Shown here: one piece after another, positions 1 to 6,504 of the stretch
Numbering within the stretch: position 1 is the stretch's first letter
Layout: every line of letters begins with the position of its first letter
Assembly: GCA_964391725.1 (NCBI GenBank)
Contig: CAYMNB010000066.1
Location: 1-13,931, forward strand
Direction: 5' to 3'
Source: SpSt-1165 sp964391725
Lineage (GTDB): Bacteria; Chloroflexota; Anaerolineae; Anaerolineales; Anaerolineaceae
Length of the DNA stretch: 13,931 nucleotides
Program-made: the position numbers and the translations under genes
Notes under the pieces: generated by a model
Told to the model about the DNA's origin: nothing
Database searches by the model: none
The model's input: the letters and a program-made list of their open reading frames with translations, nothing else

Positions 1-61
1 CGTCGGCGATGAGCTGCCCATTACGTTTGTGTCTGCCGGGGATATGTTTCAGTATCTGTAA
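1..61 (+). CDS. C-terminal tail of an unidentified protein (partial)
   Basis: Reading from base 2, an open frame runs to a TAA at 59-61 and ends VGDELPITFVSAGDMFQYL. The gene enters from the left edge, so only 19 residues are visible and the family cannot be named. The composition, with no stops and codons like those of the GC-rich neighbours, suggests a real protein end rather than chance. A perfect 20-bp stem at 108-150 lies downstream and could help end its transcript. A chance open frame remains possible. Confidence 0.45.
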   Translation, partial: VGDELPITFVSAGDMFQYL

Positions 62-107
62 AGGGCAGCGGCGCATTCATTCATCGAGCAAGAACGCGCC
101 TGTGTTT

Positions 108-150
108 TCCTTCGACTACAACTCAGCTGCGCTGAGTTGTAGTCGAAGGA
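108..150. repeat. Perfect 20-bp inverted repeat, 3-nt loop
   Basis: Bases 108-127 (TCCTTCGACTACAACTCAGC) are exactly complementary to 131-150, with loop TGC. The right arm ends GTAGTCGAAGGA, the same tail as the repeat unit at 256-320, so this looks like a collapsed or hybrid copy of that family with two tails facing outward. It lies 46 bases after the left gene's stop and could fold in that transcript. No T-run follows, so a classic intrinsic terminator is unlikely. Confidence 0.8.
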
Positions 151-255
151 TCCCCCTGTGCTTCACATACCGCAACCACCGGCGGCTTAACACCCCCAGC
201 CATTTCGATTCCTCCCCTCCCTGCGGTCGGTCGGAAAGACACCTTCGCGTTATTT

Positions 256-320
256 GTCATCCTGAGCGAGATTCGCCGTAGGCGAATAACTCATCAAAGA
301 TGAGTGGTAGTCGAAGGATC
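256..320 (+). repeat. Dispersed repeat unit, GTCATCCTGAG...TCGAAGGATC type (forward)
   Basis: The unit starts GTCATCCTGAGCGA and ends TCGAAGGATC. The ends are partly complementary (ATCCT with AGGAT). Between them are two small perfect stem-loops: ATTCGCC/GGCGAAT (271-277 and 281-287) and ACTCATC/GATGAGT (289-295 and 299-305). Conserved ends around variable internal hairpins are typical of a widespread class of intergenic repeat in Chloroflexota and other phyla (family recollection, not searched). It is paired with an inverted copy at 413-458. Confidence 0.7.
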
Positions 321-412
321 AGTCAAATCGAACAGCCACCAAAGTGTAACTCTCAAACAAAGGCGGTTACTTTTTGTTGCAGGTTTTATCCATGGAATGC
401 TTATATTCCTCT

Positions 413-458
413 GATCCTTCGATGCAGACCGACTCCGTCGGCCCTTACTCAGGAAGAC
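413..458 (-). repeat. Dispersed repeat unit, same family (inverted copy)
   Basis: On the minus strand this reads GTCTTCCTGAG at one end and TCGAAGGATC at the other, so it matches the unit at 256-320 with one change in the head. Its interior is different and carries the small stem CCGAC/GTCGG (429-433 and 437-441). The two copies face each other across about 92 bases, so the locus is an inverted pair rather than a tandem array. Confidence 0.6.
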
Positions 459-474
459 AAAGCGCAATAAAGAA

Positions 475-502
475 GTAGGGGCGGTATACATACCGCCCCT
501 AC
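475..502. terminator. Perfect 12-bp stem downstream of the mannosidase gene
   Basis: Bases 475-486 (GTAGGGGCGGTA) pair exactly with 491-502, with loop TACA. The stem lies 25 bases beyond the stop codon of the minus-strand mannosidase gene, the expected position for a 3' end or RNA-stabilising hairpin. The bases after the stem on the minus strand (TTCTTTATTG) are T-rich but not a clean U-tract, so termination is plausible rather than certain. Confidence 0.5.
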
Positions 503-526
503 ACGATTCATTCGTTACTATACAGC

Positions 527-3500
527 TTACTTCATCTTCAACTTCAACGTCCGCAGCTGGAACGGCCCGAAGTGCAGCGCCACCGCGCCGTCATTCACGT
601 CCACCTTGCCGGTCTCACGCTCCAGCAGGTTGACTTCCACCACGCCGCTCACAGGCAGGCCCACTTTCAGGGACACATTCGCCTGCGCACCGAAGGATTC
701 ATACATGCGCACGATGATCTCGTCGCTGTCTTCGGCTTTCTTGACCGTGTCGATCACCACCTGCGGTGAATCCACGCTGAAGAAGGATTGTTTGCCTACC
801 GCCGCGGCGGTTTTCTCCAGCAGCAGCGGCTGGTTGAAGCGGTAACCCTCGCGGATCAGACCGGCTTCCTGCAGGCTGCCTTTGTGCGGCATGACGGCGT
901 AGTTGAAGCGGTGCGTGCCCAAATCTGCCACCGGATCAGGGCTCTTGGGCGCCCGCAGCAGCGAAATGCGCATCACGTTGCCGTGGGTGCTGTGGCCGTA
1001 TTTGCAGTCGTTCAGCAGGCTAACGCCGAAGCCGTACTCGCTCAGGTCTGCCCATTTGTGGGCGCACACCTCGAACTGGGCGAAATCCCAGCTGGTGTTG
1101 AAGTGCGTCGGGCGCTGCAGATGGCCGAACTGGACTTCGTAGGTGGCTTTGCTGGAACGCACATCCCACGGAAATTCCACCTTGAGGAACTTCTGTGCTT
1201 CGTCATGCCACTCAACCTTGGTCATGAATTCCAGCGCTTTGCCGGTGGCGCTCAGGCGCACCACCTGGTTGATGCTGCTGGTCTCAGAAATTTTGTGGTC
1301 GAACGCCACCGCCACACGGAAGGGGCCTTCCTCGATCACGTCAAAGGAATGCGCGCCCGGCAGTGCCTCGCGGGTGTCCAGATGGAAGATATCCACGTCC
1401 CAGGCTTCCCAGTTGGTGGGCATGTCTTCGAACATCACAAACTGGTTGCCGACTTCTCCCGGCGCCAGCGCTTCGCGTCCCGCTTCTTTGCTGAACAGGC
1501 TGGTCAGCTGTCCGCCCTTGTTGAGGCGCGCCACCATATACTCGTTTTCAAACTCGAAACCGTCTGCGTCAGCGCTCATCTTGACCCGTTTGGCAACCTG
1601 GTCACTGGGTTTGATCACAGCTGTGCCGTAGGCAGGCGCTGAAACGATGCCCAGCGGTTTGCCGCAGGCTGAGGTCTGCACAGAAGGCACGCCTTCGGGC
1701 AGCTCTGCCACTTCTTCGCGGTCGAAACTGGTGGTGTTGATCACCAGCAGGTTCTCGCCAGCCGCATCCGGGCTGAAACCATCGCTGATAGCGACAGCGC
1801 GCAGTTCTTTGCCTTTTTCCAGCACGGCGCTGTAATCGCGGGCAGCATCGTCATACACTTCGGTGATCGATGAGCCAGGGATGATGTCGTGGAACTGGTT
1901 GGTAAGCACCGTCTTCCACATCCAATCGACTTCATCTTTGGGGTAACCAGCGCCCTTCAGGTTCGCCAGCGCGCCCAAAAATTCAACATCGTGCAGCAGG
2001 AATTCACTGACGCGGTTGTTCTTCTTGGTCAGCGCCTGGGTGGTATAGGTGGCGCGGTGCAATTCAAAGTACAGCTCACCCACCCAACGCACCGGGTCTT
2101 TGATGTCGTCTTCCAGCAGTTTGAAGAAATCTTTCGGCGCACGGTACTCCACCTTGGGCAGCCCATCAACATCTTTCATGCGCGCGATCTGTTCGATCAT
2201 GCCCTTGGTGGGTCCGCCGCCGCCATCGCCATAGCCATACAGCAGGTAGCTGTGGTTGGAGTTATCGTGGTCTTTGTAGTTCTTGACGTTGTACAGCACC
2301 TCTTTGACATTCGCCATCGAGTTATAGGTATCAGCCGGCGGGAAGTGCGTCAGAATGCTGGAGCCGTCCAGCCCTTCCCACAGGAAGGTATGGCTCTGCA
2401 CTTTGTTGAACTGGTTCCAACTCAGTTTCTGCGTCAGGAAATAATCAATGCCGGACTGCTTCATGATCTGCGGCAGCGCGGCGGAATAGCCGAACACGTC
2501 CGGTACCCAGAAAATCTTGCACTCGAAACCCAATTCTTTTTCAAAGAAGCGCTTGCCGAACAGGAATTGGCGCACGAAGGACTCACCGCTGGGGATATTG
2601 GCATCCATCTCGACCCAGGTGCCGCCAACCGGCACGAACTGGCCTTTCTTCGCCTTTTCGACCATGCGGTCATACAGGTCGGGATGTTCTTCCTTCATCC
2701 ATTCCCATTGCACCGCCTGCGACACGGTGAAAATATAGTCGGGATAGAGGTCCATATAATGCACAGCGGAGGAGAAAGTGCGGTAGCATTTGCGGTGTGT
2801 TTCCGCCAGCGGCCACAGCCAGGCGGTGTCGATGTGGGCATGTCCCACCGCAGAAACCGTATGCTGGCCTTCGCCGTTCTTCTTGCCGAGGAAATCTGCC
2901 GCCAAGGCGCGCGCTTTGCCCCAGGTGCTTCTGTCGTTCAGGCGGATTACATTGATCATCTCGTTGGCGATATGCATGGCCTGGCCGGCGCGCGGGGTCG
3001 CTTCGGGCATCTCCACGGCGCAGTCCGCCACGACTACATAATCCCAGTACAGGTCCCAGGCGTCGCGGTCGAACAAAGCCAACTCTGCCTGGCGCAGTTT
3101 GCCGAGGATATAGTCAACCATAGGCCCGCCGCCATTCACGCCGAACAAATGGTTGACCGCCACCTCTACATACAGCACGCCGCTGCCAGCCTGGGCTGGT
3201 TTGCCAAGGATGTATTCAGGGCGGGTGGTGTCCCACTCAAGGCCGACGACACTGCCAGTGAGGCCCTGCATGGGCTTGCCATCGATCCACACGGCGCCTT
3301 CGCACATCGAATCCCACAGGAAGTGCACTTCCTTGCCCGCCCATTCAGCCGGTACTTCGTACTCCACCTTGACCCAGTGAGTTGACCACAGCGGGCTGAA
3401 GTTGTGATCCATGTCAATCGGTTTGTAGTCCCCCTGCATGGCTTCTTCGTAGGTGATACGCCCGGGCGCGGCATACGCGCTCAGTTTCACCGGGCGGGAA

Positions 3501-3577
3501 TCAGTATAACAAAGCCCCTTGAGGGTTTGCTTGTGCTTTTTAATGCGACCAAGCGTTAATTGATAATGTTTTTGCAT
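527..3577 (-). CDS. Alpha-mannosidase, glycoside hydrolase family 38 (MAN2C1/Ams1-like)
   Basis: This 1016-residue protein is a retaining, zinc-dependent exo-alpha-mannosidase that trims terminal mannose from free oligosaccharides. It has no signal peptide, so it should act in the cytoplasm, like the MAN2C1/Ams1 branch, whose length of about 1,000 residues it matches. The GH38 catalytic domain starts near residue 240 with GHAHIDTAW, giving zinc ligands H248 and D250. The nucleophile and third ligand is D360 in WVPDVFGYSAALPQI, and the fourth ligand is H563 in QFHDIIPGSS. Residues 1-235 form the N-terminal beta domain of this branch, and residues from about 620 to the end the C-terminal beta domains. 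The ATG at 3575-3577 has AAGGAGT (3585-3591) 7 nt upstream. The gene is monocistronic and read divergently from the lipoprotein gene. The exact linkage preference cannot be read from the sequence. Confidence 0.93.
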   Translation of the reverse strand: MQKHYQLTLGRIKKHKQTLKGLCYTDSRPVKLSAYAAPGRITYEEAMQGDYKPIDMDHNFSPLWSTHWVKVEYEVPAEWAGKEVHFLWDSMCEGAVWIDGKPMQGLTGSVVGLEWDTTRPEYILGKPAQAGSGVLYVEVAVNHLFGVNGGGPMVDYILGKLRQAELALFDRDAWDLYWDYVVVADCAVEMPEATPRAGQAMHIANEMINVIRLNDRSTWGKARALAADFLGKKNGEGQHTVSAVGHAHIDTAWLWPLAETHRKCYRTFSSAVHYMDLYPDYIFTVSQAVQWEWMKEEHPDLYDRMVEKAKKGQFVPVGGTWVEMDANIPSGESFVRQFLFGKRFFEKELGFECKIFWVPDVFGYSAALPQIMKQSGIDYFLTQKLSWNQFNKVQSHTFLWEGLDGSSILTHFPPADTYNSMANVKEVLYNVKNYKDHDNSNHSYLLYGYGDGGGGPTKGMIEQIARMKDVDGLPKVEYRAPKDFFKLLEDDIKDPVRWVGELYFELHRATYTTQALTKKNNRVSEFLLHDVEFLGALANLKGAGYPKDEVDWMWKTVLTNQFHDIIPGSSITEVYDDAARDYSAVLEKGKELRAVAISDGFSPDAAGENLLVINTTSFDREEVAELPEGVPSVQTSACGKPLGIVSAPAYGTAVIKPSDQVAKRVKMSADADGFEFENEYMVARLNKGGQLTSLFSKEAGREALAPGEVGNQFVMFEDMPTNWEAWDVDIFHLDTREALPGAHSFDVIEEGPFRVAVAFDHKISETSSINQVVRLSATGKALEFMTKVEWHDEAQKFLKVEFPWDVRSSKATYEVQFGHLQRPTHFNTSWDFAQFEVCAHKWADLSEYGFGVSLLNDCKYGHSTHGNVMRISLLRAPKSPDPVADLGTHRFNYAVMPHKGSLQEAGLIREGYRFNQPLLLEKTAAAVGKQSFFSVDSPQVVIDTVKKAEDSDEIIVRMYESFGAQANVSLKVGLPVSGVVEVNLLERETGKVDVNDGAVALHFGPFQLRTLKLKMK

Positions 3578-3617
3578 AACAAAGACTCCTTATTGTGTTT
3601 GGGTTCCATATCCGTTT

Positions 3618-3647
3618 ATTATACGCTACCAGGCAAGCGCTTCACAA
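3618..3647 (-). promoter_or_regulatory. Sigma70-type promoter of the mannosidase gene with LacI-like palindrome
   Basis: On the minus strand, TTGTGA (3642-3647) is followed after 18 bp by a perfect TATAAT (3618-3623), about 40 nt before the mannosidase ATG. The spacer and the edge of the -35 box contain AAGCGCTT (3635-3642), an 8-bp palindrome matching the AAnCGnTT core of LacI-family sugar-repressor operators. A repressor bound there would block polymerase, which would suit mannose- or oligosaccharide-inducible control. The outer TG/CA positions match the consensus only partly. The promoter is well supported; the operator is an inference. Confidence 0.6.
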
Positions 3648-3715
3648 GTGAAAAATATCCCGACCTCCCAGTCATCCTAATAAAAATACCTGTGGTATTC
3701 TGCCGCTTGCAGGTA

Positions 3716-3721
3716 TATAAT
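3716..3721 (+). promoter_or_regulatory. Candidate -10 box for the lipoprotein gene
   Basis: TATAAT lies 35 bases before the lipoprotein start at 3757. The -35 region 17 bp upstream (TGGTAT, 3693-3698) is a poor match, so strength is uncertain. The mannosidase promoter faces the opposite way about 70-100 bases to the left. Confidence 0.4.
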
Positions 3722-3756
3722 AAAGATGATTTTTATCTAATGAATGGAGAATAATG

Positions 3757-4284
3757 ATGAATAACAAACCCATCAAGATCATTGCTCTGACCCTGGCAGC
3801 GCTGGTTCTCATCGCCTGTGCCTGCCCGCTTACCAATCTCATCAGTAGTGTTGCCAGCGCGCGGCCGGAAGACATCGTGGAACTCATCCCCGAAGGCATC
3901 ACCGAGCAGCTGCCCGACATGGGCGGCCTGCTGGAAGATCTGCCCCTCGAATCCGAAGGACTGACGGAGTTGCTGCCCGGTGTCGGCGACCTGCTCAACC
4001 AGGGTGTGCCGGAGAACATACCGGTGGTCAAAGATTACAACAACCTGTTCACCTTGGCTGGTACCATCTATTATGAAACCCCGCTGACATTCGAAGATGT
4101 GCTCTCCTTCTACGAAGTAGAGATGGCACAACTGAGCTGGGAGATGAACGCCAATGCTTCCAACATTGTCAAGAGCGAACAATTCGCCCTGATGAATTTT
4201 TCCAACGAAACCCAGGTTGCCATCATCGGCATCACCGGAGAAGGCAGTACCACCCAGGTGACCATCGTCATTACCAACAAGTAA
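3757..4284 (+). CDS. Small secreted lipoprotein of unknown function
   Basis: The protein has 175 residues. Its N-terminus has a lysine pair, a hydrophobic stretch (IIALTLAALVLIA) and the lipobox LIAC, with the lipidated cysteine at residue 21, so it should be anchored on the outer face of the membrane. Residues about 35-85 are acidic and leucine-rich, with loose LPE/LLP repeats. The C-terminal half (LAGTIYYETPLTFEDVLSFYEVEM onward) resembles a fold often seen in small Chloroflexota lipoproteins, but no function is known to me. Two ATGs are adjacent (3754 and 3757). GGAG at 3746-3749 is 4 nt from the first and 7 nt from the second, so the second is preferred. It is the only complete plus-strand gene here and is followed by a strong stem at 4299-4338. 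Confidence 0.82.
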   Translation: MNNKPIKIIALTLAALVLIACACPLTNLISSVASARPEDIVELIPEGITEQLPDMGGLLEDLPLESEGLTELLPGVGDLLNQGVPENIPVVKDYNNLFTLAGTIYYETPLTFEDVLSFYEVEMAQLSWEMNANASNIVKSEQFALMNFSNETQVAIIGITGEGSTTQVTIVITNK

Positions 4285-4298
4285 ACGAATTGACTCAC

Positions 4299-4338
4299 AC
4301 AAATACAACGCCGCGCGTATGCGCGGCGTTGTATTTGT
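4299..4338 (+). terminator. 18-bp perfect stem after the lipoprotein gene
   Basis: Bases 4299-4316 (ACAAATACAACGCCGCGC) pair perfectly with 4321-4338 around loop GTAT, starting 14 bases after the TAA. The GC-rich core with A/T-rich outer arms is terminator-like. The base of the stem supplies TTTGTAT on the plus strand and a similar T-rich run on the minus strand, so it could act for both this gene and minus-strand transcription arriving from the GIY-YIG gene. Confidence 0.7.
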
Positions 4339-4380
4339 ATCTACAATTTATTTCGCAGGAGGGAGTTCATTCACAGCGCG

Positions 4381-4524
4381 GTGTCATCCCGACCGAGTGA
4401 AACGAGCGGAGGGATCGAAATTATCCTCCATCAGTTATTCATCGAGGATTAACAATATATCACCACCAGCGGTTTCGATGCCTCCATTGCAGATGGCTGC
4501 GCCATCCTCCAGTCGGCATGACAC
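4381..4524. repeat. Composite inverted-repeat element A (GTCATCCCGAC family)
   Basis: The element begins GTGTCATCCCGAC and ends GTCGGCATGACAC, 13-bp termini that are complementary apart from one base. It consists of a forward unit ending GGAGGGATCGAAA (to 4420), a spacer of about 50 bases, and an inverted unit starting TTTCGATGCCTCC (from 4473). The inverted unit contains a 6-bp stem, GATGGC/GCCATC, with loop TGC (4492-4506). Bases 4472-4523 recur exactly in element B. The element ends 16 bases from the GIY-YIG stop codon. Confidence 0.8.
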
Positions 4525-4539
4525 AAAACCACATACCTT

Positions 4540-4854
4540 TTATCCACCTTCTTGAGAAAACCAGCCTTCACTTAAATCTGCAAAGGTTTCATTGAATTCA
4601 CGGATCAACGCTAATTTCTTTTCCCGCCGCCAGCATTTGATCTGCTTTTCACGCTCTATCGCATCGTAAACATACTCAAATTCTTCATAATGTAACAGTC
4701 GATGGATCTTGTACCGGCTGGTGAAACCTTCCTGTTGACCTTGCTTGTGCTGCCAAACCCGCCTCTCAAGATCGTTAGTGACTCCGGTATAAAGCACACC
4801 GCGATCACTTCCAAGTATGTAAACGAAATATATCTTTCTATTTCTAAATGACAT
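4540..4854 (-). CDS. Single-domain GIY-YIG endonuclease (UPF0213/YhbQ-like)
   Basis: This 104-residue protein is essentially one GIY-YIG nuclease domain, the normal size for the stand-alone group. The family motif appears as VYI (11-13) and YTG (22-24). It is followed by NDLERRVWQH, with the catalytic arginine likely R32 and conserved H36, then GFTSRY, and AIEREKQIKCW, in which E69 is the metal-binding glutamate. The protein should be a metal-dependent DNA-cleaving enzyme; the biological substrate of this group is poorly understood. No ribosome binding site precedes the ATG, but a good promoter places the transcript start on or next to it, so leaderless translation is likely. The gene is enclosed by composite repeats A and B, suggesting a link between nuclease and repeats or a passenger in a mobile unit. 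Confidence 0.9.
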   Translation of the reverse strand: MSFRNRKIYFVYILGSDRGVLYTGVTNDLERRVWQHKQGQQEGFTSRYKIHRLLHYEEFEYVYDAIEREKQIKCWRREKKLALIREFNETFADLSEGWFSQEGG

Positions 4855-4860
4855 GTGCTT

Positions 4861-4889
4861 AGTATAGCTATAGTTACAATACCTGTCGA
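4861..4889 (-). promoter_or_regulatory. Promoter of the GIY-YIG gene (leaderless)
   Basis: On the minus strand, TCGACA (4884-4889) and TATACT (4861-4866) are separated by 17 bp, each matching the sigma70 consensus in 5 of 6 bases. Exactly 6 nt separate the -10 box from the ATG at 4854, so transcription should begin at or beside the start codon. This agrees with the missing Shine-Dalgarno sequence. Confidence 0.62.
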
Positions 4890-4915
4890 AATCAGCAACG
4901 AACTACTATATCAAG

Positions 4916-5076
4916 CCTGTCATCCCGACTGAGCGTAAACCAGTAAAGCTGGTTTCGCGAACGGAGGCATCGAAATATTTAAGCATTCAAAAATCATTGG
5001 AAAGTATTCTGTACCGCCAGGAGTTTCGATGCCTCCATTGCAGATGGCTGCGCCATCCTCCAGTCGGCATGACAGG
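4916..5076. repeat. Composite inverted-repeat element B (GTCATCCCGAC family)
   Basis: The termini CCTGTCATCCCGAC (4916-4929) and GTCGGCATGACAGG (5063-5076) are complementary apart from one base. The forward unit carries its own stem, AAACCAG/CTGGTTT (4937-4943 and 4949-4955), and ends GGAGGCATCGAAA. The inverted unit (5023-5074) is identical to that of element A over 52 bp. The element ends one base before the stop codon of the neighbouring oxidoreductase-like gene, so it may also form that transcript's 3' hairpin. Confidence 0.8.
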
Positions 5077-5077
5077 A

Positions 5078-6265
5078 TCAGCCCTCACCCTCACCGATCT
5101 CCAGCGGCAGCAGCACCGGCACACCATTGGCATTGATCGATTCCAACGCCGCCAGTGCCATCGTGAGGGCGTGCGCGCCTTCCGCCGCCGTCACCGCGGG
5201 CGGAATGCCTTCGGCGAACAGGGGCAGTTGCGCGAAGAAAGCCGCGTCAAGCCGCTCGAAACAGGGCAGCGACAGGTCTGCCAGCCCATCAATGCGCTCG
5301 GGTTCGCTGCCGTCGAAGGTATGCACATACAGCACACCCCGCCGCGCGTTGAACCAGATGCGCCCCTTGGAGCCGACCAGTTCAAGGTCTTCTTCATCCA
5401 CCGCTGCAGGCCCATGGCTGGTGAATAGCACCGTGGCGGTCACCTCGTTGGCATAGGTCAACGTCAACGCACCGTGATCGAGGAAATCATCACCCGGAAA
5501 GTCATCCACTTCATCGCCTTCAGCGGCCTCACTCACCAGTGAACGCCAGGCGATCGGCAGGCGGCTGAACAGCGTTTTGAACGCGCCCGTGGGGTCATAA
5601 TCATCCAGGTCGTGATGGCCCACATCGCCTACCCCCGCAATAGACACACATTCATCGCCCGCGAACCAATGGCACACATCCATATACTGGCACAACAGCC
5701 CGAGGAACAATTCGTCCGCATGCTCCTGGCTGCGCTGCCACAACCGCAGGTAATTGGTCGCTGCCAAATAAACCGACAGGTTGATAAACTGCAATTCTCC
5801 GATCATGCCAGCCTGCAGCAATTCGAACACCTTGTACCAGCCACTGTCAAAACGACGCGGGAAGTTCATAAACACAGGGTGATCTTCGGTCGCTGCCGCA
5901 ATCGCCCGCGCTTCTGCCACATTCAACGCGATAGGCGCTTCCAACACAAGCCGGTCCGATACACGGTGGATCTCTTCCACCAGTGGCAGGTGGTCTTCCG
6001 CCGGCACACTCACCACCAGCAGATCAAATACCTGATCAGTCAGCAAACTCGTCAGGTCATCAGTAGCCTGTACTTCGACAGACATGCCCGCCTGTTCGTA
6101 GCGGCTTACGAGCAGCAGCGCCGCCTCGCCTGCCTTCGCCAGATCGGGGTCATACACCGCGCACACCTGCAACCCGTGCCGGGCAACTGTATCCGCCATG
6201 GCGGGCGCCAACAAATACGCACCGCGCAGGCTGGCGCCGATCAATGCAACACTGTAAGTCTTCAT
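5078..6265 (-). CDS. Gfo/Idh/MocA-fold protein, probably lacking dehydrogenase activity
   Basis: The protein (395 residues from the ATG at 6265) has the two-domain layout of the Gfo/Idh/MocA family: an N-terminal Rossmann domain (residues 1-about 120, loop GASLRG at 10-15, acid at the end of strand 2 in VYDPD) and a C-terminal alpha/beta domain. Active members oxidise or reduce sugars and inositols with NAD(P). Here the usual EKP reads EAP (109-111), removing the conserved lysine. The downstream KCxHxxD-like segment reads LLCQYMDVCHW, with Q193 where His is expected and D196 kept. The dinucleotide loop lacks the normal GxGxxG. It may bind a nucleotide or sugar without catalysis, or belong to a divergent branch. 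A GTG at 6268 also opens the frame, but GAGG (6271-6274) lies 5 nt from the ATG and only 2 nt from the GTG, so the ATG is chosen. Confidence 0.85.
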   Translation of the reverse strand: MKTYSVALIGASLRGAYLLAPAMADTVARHGLQVCAVYDPDLAKAGEAALLLVSRYEQAGMSVEVQATDDLTSLLTDQVFDLLVVSVPAEDHLPLVEEIHRVSDRLVLEAPIALNVAEARAIAAATEDHPVFMNFPRRFDSGWYKVFELLQAGMIGELQFINLSVYLAATNYLRLWQRSQEHADELFLGLLCQYMDVCHWFAGDECVSIAGVGDVGHHDLDDYDPTGAFKTLFSRLPIAWRSLVSEAAEGDEVDDFPGDDFLDHGALTLTYANEVTATVLFTSHGPAAVDEEDLELVGSKGRIWFNARRGVLYVHTFDGSEPERIDGLADLSLPCFERLDAAFFAQLPLFAEGIPPAVTAAEGAHALTMALAALESINANGVPVLLPLEIGEGEG

Positions 6266-6316
6266 CACTACCTCACTCTCAGGATAGAATTATGAACAAT
6301 GATAACTTCTGATTCT

Positions 6317-6322
6317 ATTATA
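6317..6322 (-). promoter_or_regulatory. Candidate proximal -10 box for the oxidoreductase-like gene
   Basis: A perfect TATAAT on the minus strand lies about 50 nt before the ATG at 6265. No good -35 box sits 16-18 bp upstream, where the sequence is GTGGAA-like, so an activator or alternative contacts would be needed. Confidence 0.4.
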
Positions 6323-6398
6323 AGGAAAACAGCGCCCGTTTCCACCCCCCACTTATCGCACACCTGCGCTAAGATGATGACAGGTACTTAAACACAAG

Positions 6399-6426
6399 GG
6401 TCTCGAGTTCGCCGTGACTCGAGACC
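6399..6426. terminator. 10-bp stem-loop upstream of the oxidoreductase-like gene
   Basis: GGTCTCGAGT (6399-6408) pairs perfectly with ACTCGAGACC (6417-6426) around an 8-nt loop. It lies between the distal promoter candidate (6477-6504) and the proximal -10 (6317-6322) on the minus strand. It could end transcripts coming from the LamG gene or act as a leader hairpin. The minus-strand bases after it, CTTGTGTTTAAG, are only weakly U-rich. Confidence 0.45.
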
Positions 6427-6476
6427 GTTGTTTCACCAATAATTCACTGAGAATAAGGAGTACCTTTATTGTCTTT

Positions 6477-6504
6477 ATTCTACACCCATCCAGCCCGTTG
6501 TAAA
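6477..6504 (-). promoter_or_regulatory. Candidate distal promoter, oxidoreductase-like gene
   Basis: TTTACA (6499-6504) and TAGAAT (6477-6482) on the minus strand are 16 bp apart, each 5 of 6 to consensus. A transcript from here would carry a leader of about 205 nt through the hairpin at 6399-6426 before reaching the ATG at 6265. Confidence 0.4.

Larger units (their letters stand above)
62..526. other. Non-coding interval with hairpin repeats
   Basis: This 465-base gap between the left-edge gene tail and the mannosidase stop holds no convincing gene. The small open frames on both strands run through the repeats, lack ribosome binding sites and have compositions typical of random frames. The interval instead contains a perfect palindrome (108-150), two oppositely oriented copies of one repeat unit (256-320 and 413-458), and a second perfect palindrome (475-502). 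The remaining bases show nothing recognisable. Confidence 0.7.
4472..5074. mobile_element. Putative repeat-bounded GIY-YIG cassette
   Basis: Exact 52-bp direct repeats at 4472-4523 and 5023-5074 bound a 551-bp period that contains only the GIY-YIG gene, its promoter and half of repeat element B. The gene fits closely between the elements: 15 bases separate element A from its stop, and its -35 box ends 26 bases from element B. The layout resembles REP elements with an associated nuclease, or a segmental duplication. No transposase, and no clear target-site duplication outside the elements, is visible. Mobility is therefore an inference. Confidence 0.35.

Noticed and set aside
9..281. 90-codon plus-strand open frame at the left edge
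   Set aside because: It runs through the palindrome and repeat unit and overlaps a better candidate gene tail in another frame.
1889..3385. Long plus-strand open frame of 498 codons
   Set aside because: It lies entirely antisense to the GH38 gene, which has intact catalytic motifs, promoter and ribosome binding site. Its histidine- and valine-rich composition is typical of a GC-rich antisense shadow.
4381..5076. CRISPR-like array
   Set aside because: There are only two direct copies of the 52-mer, separated by a gene, with no regular spacers and no cas genes.
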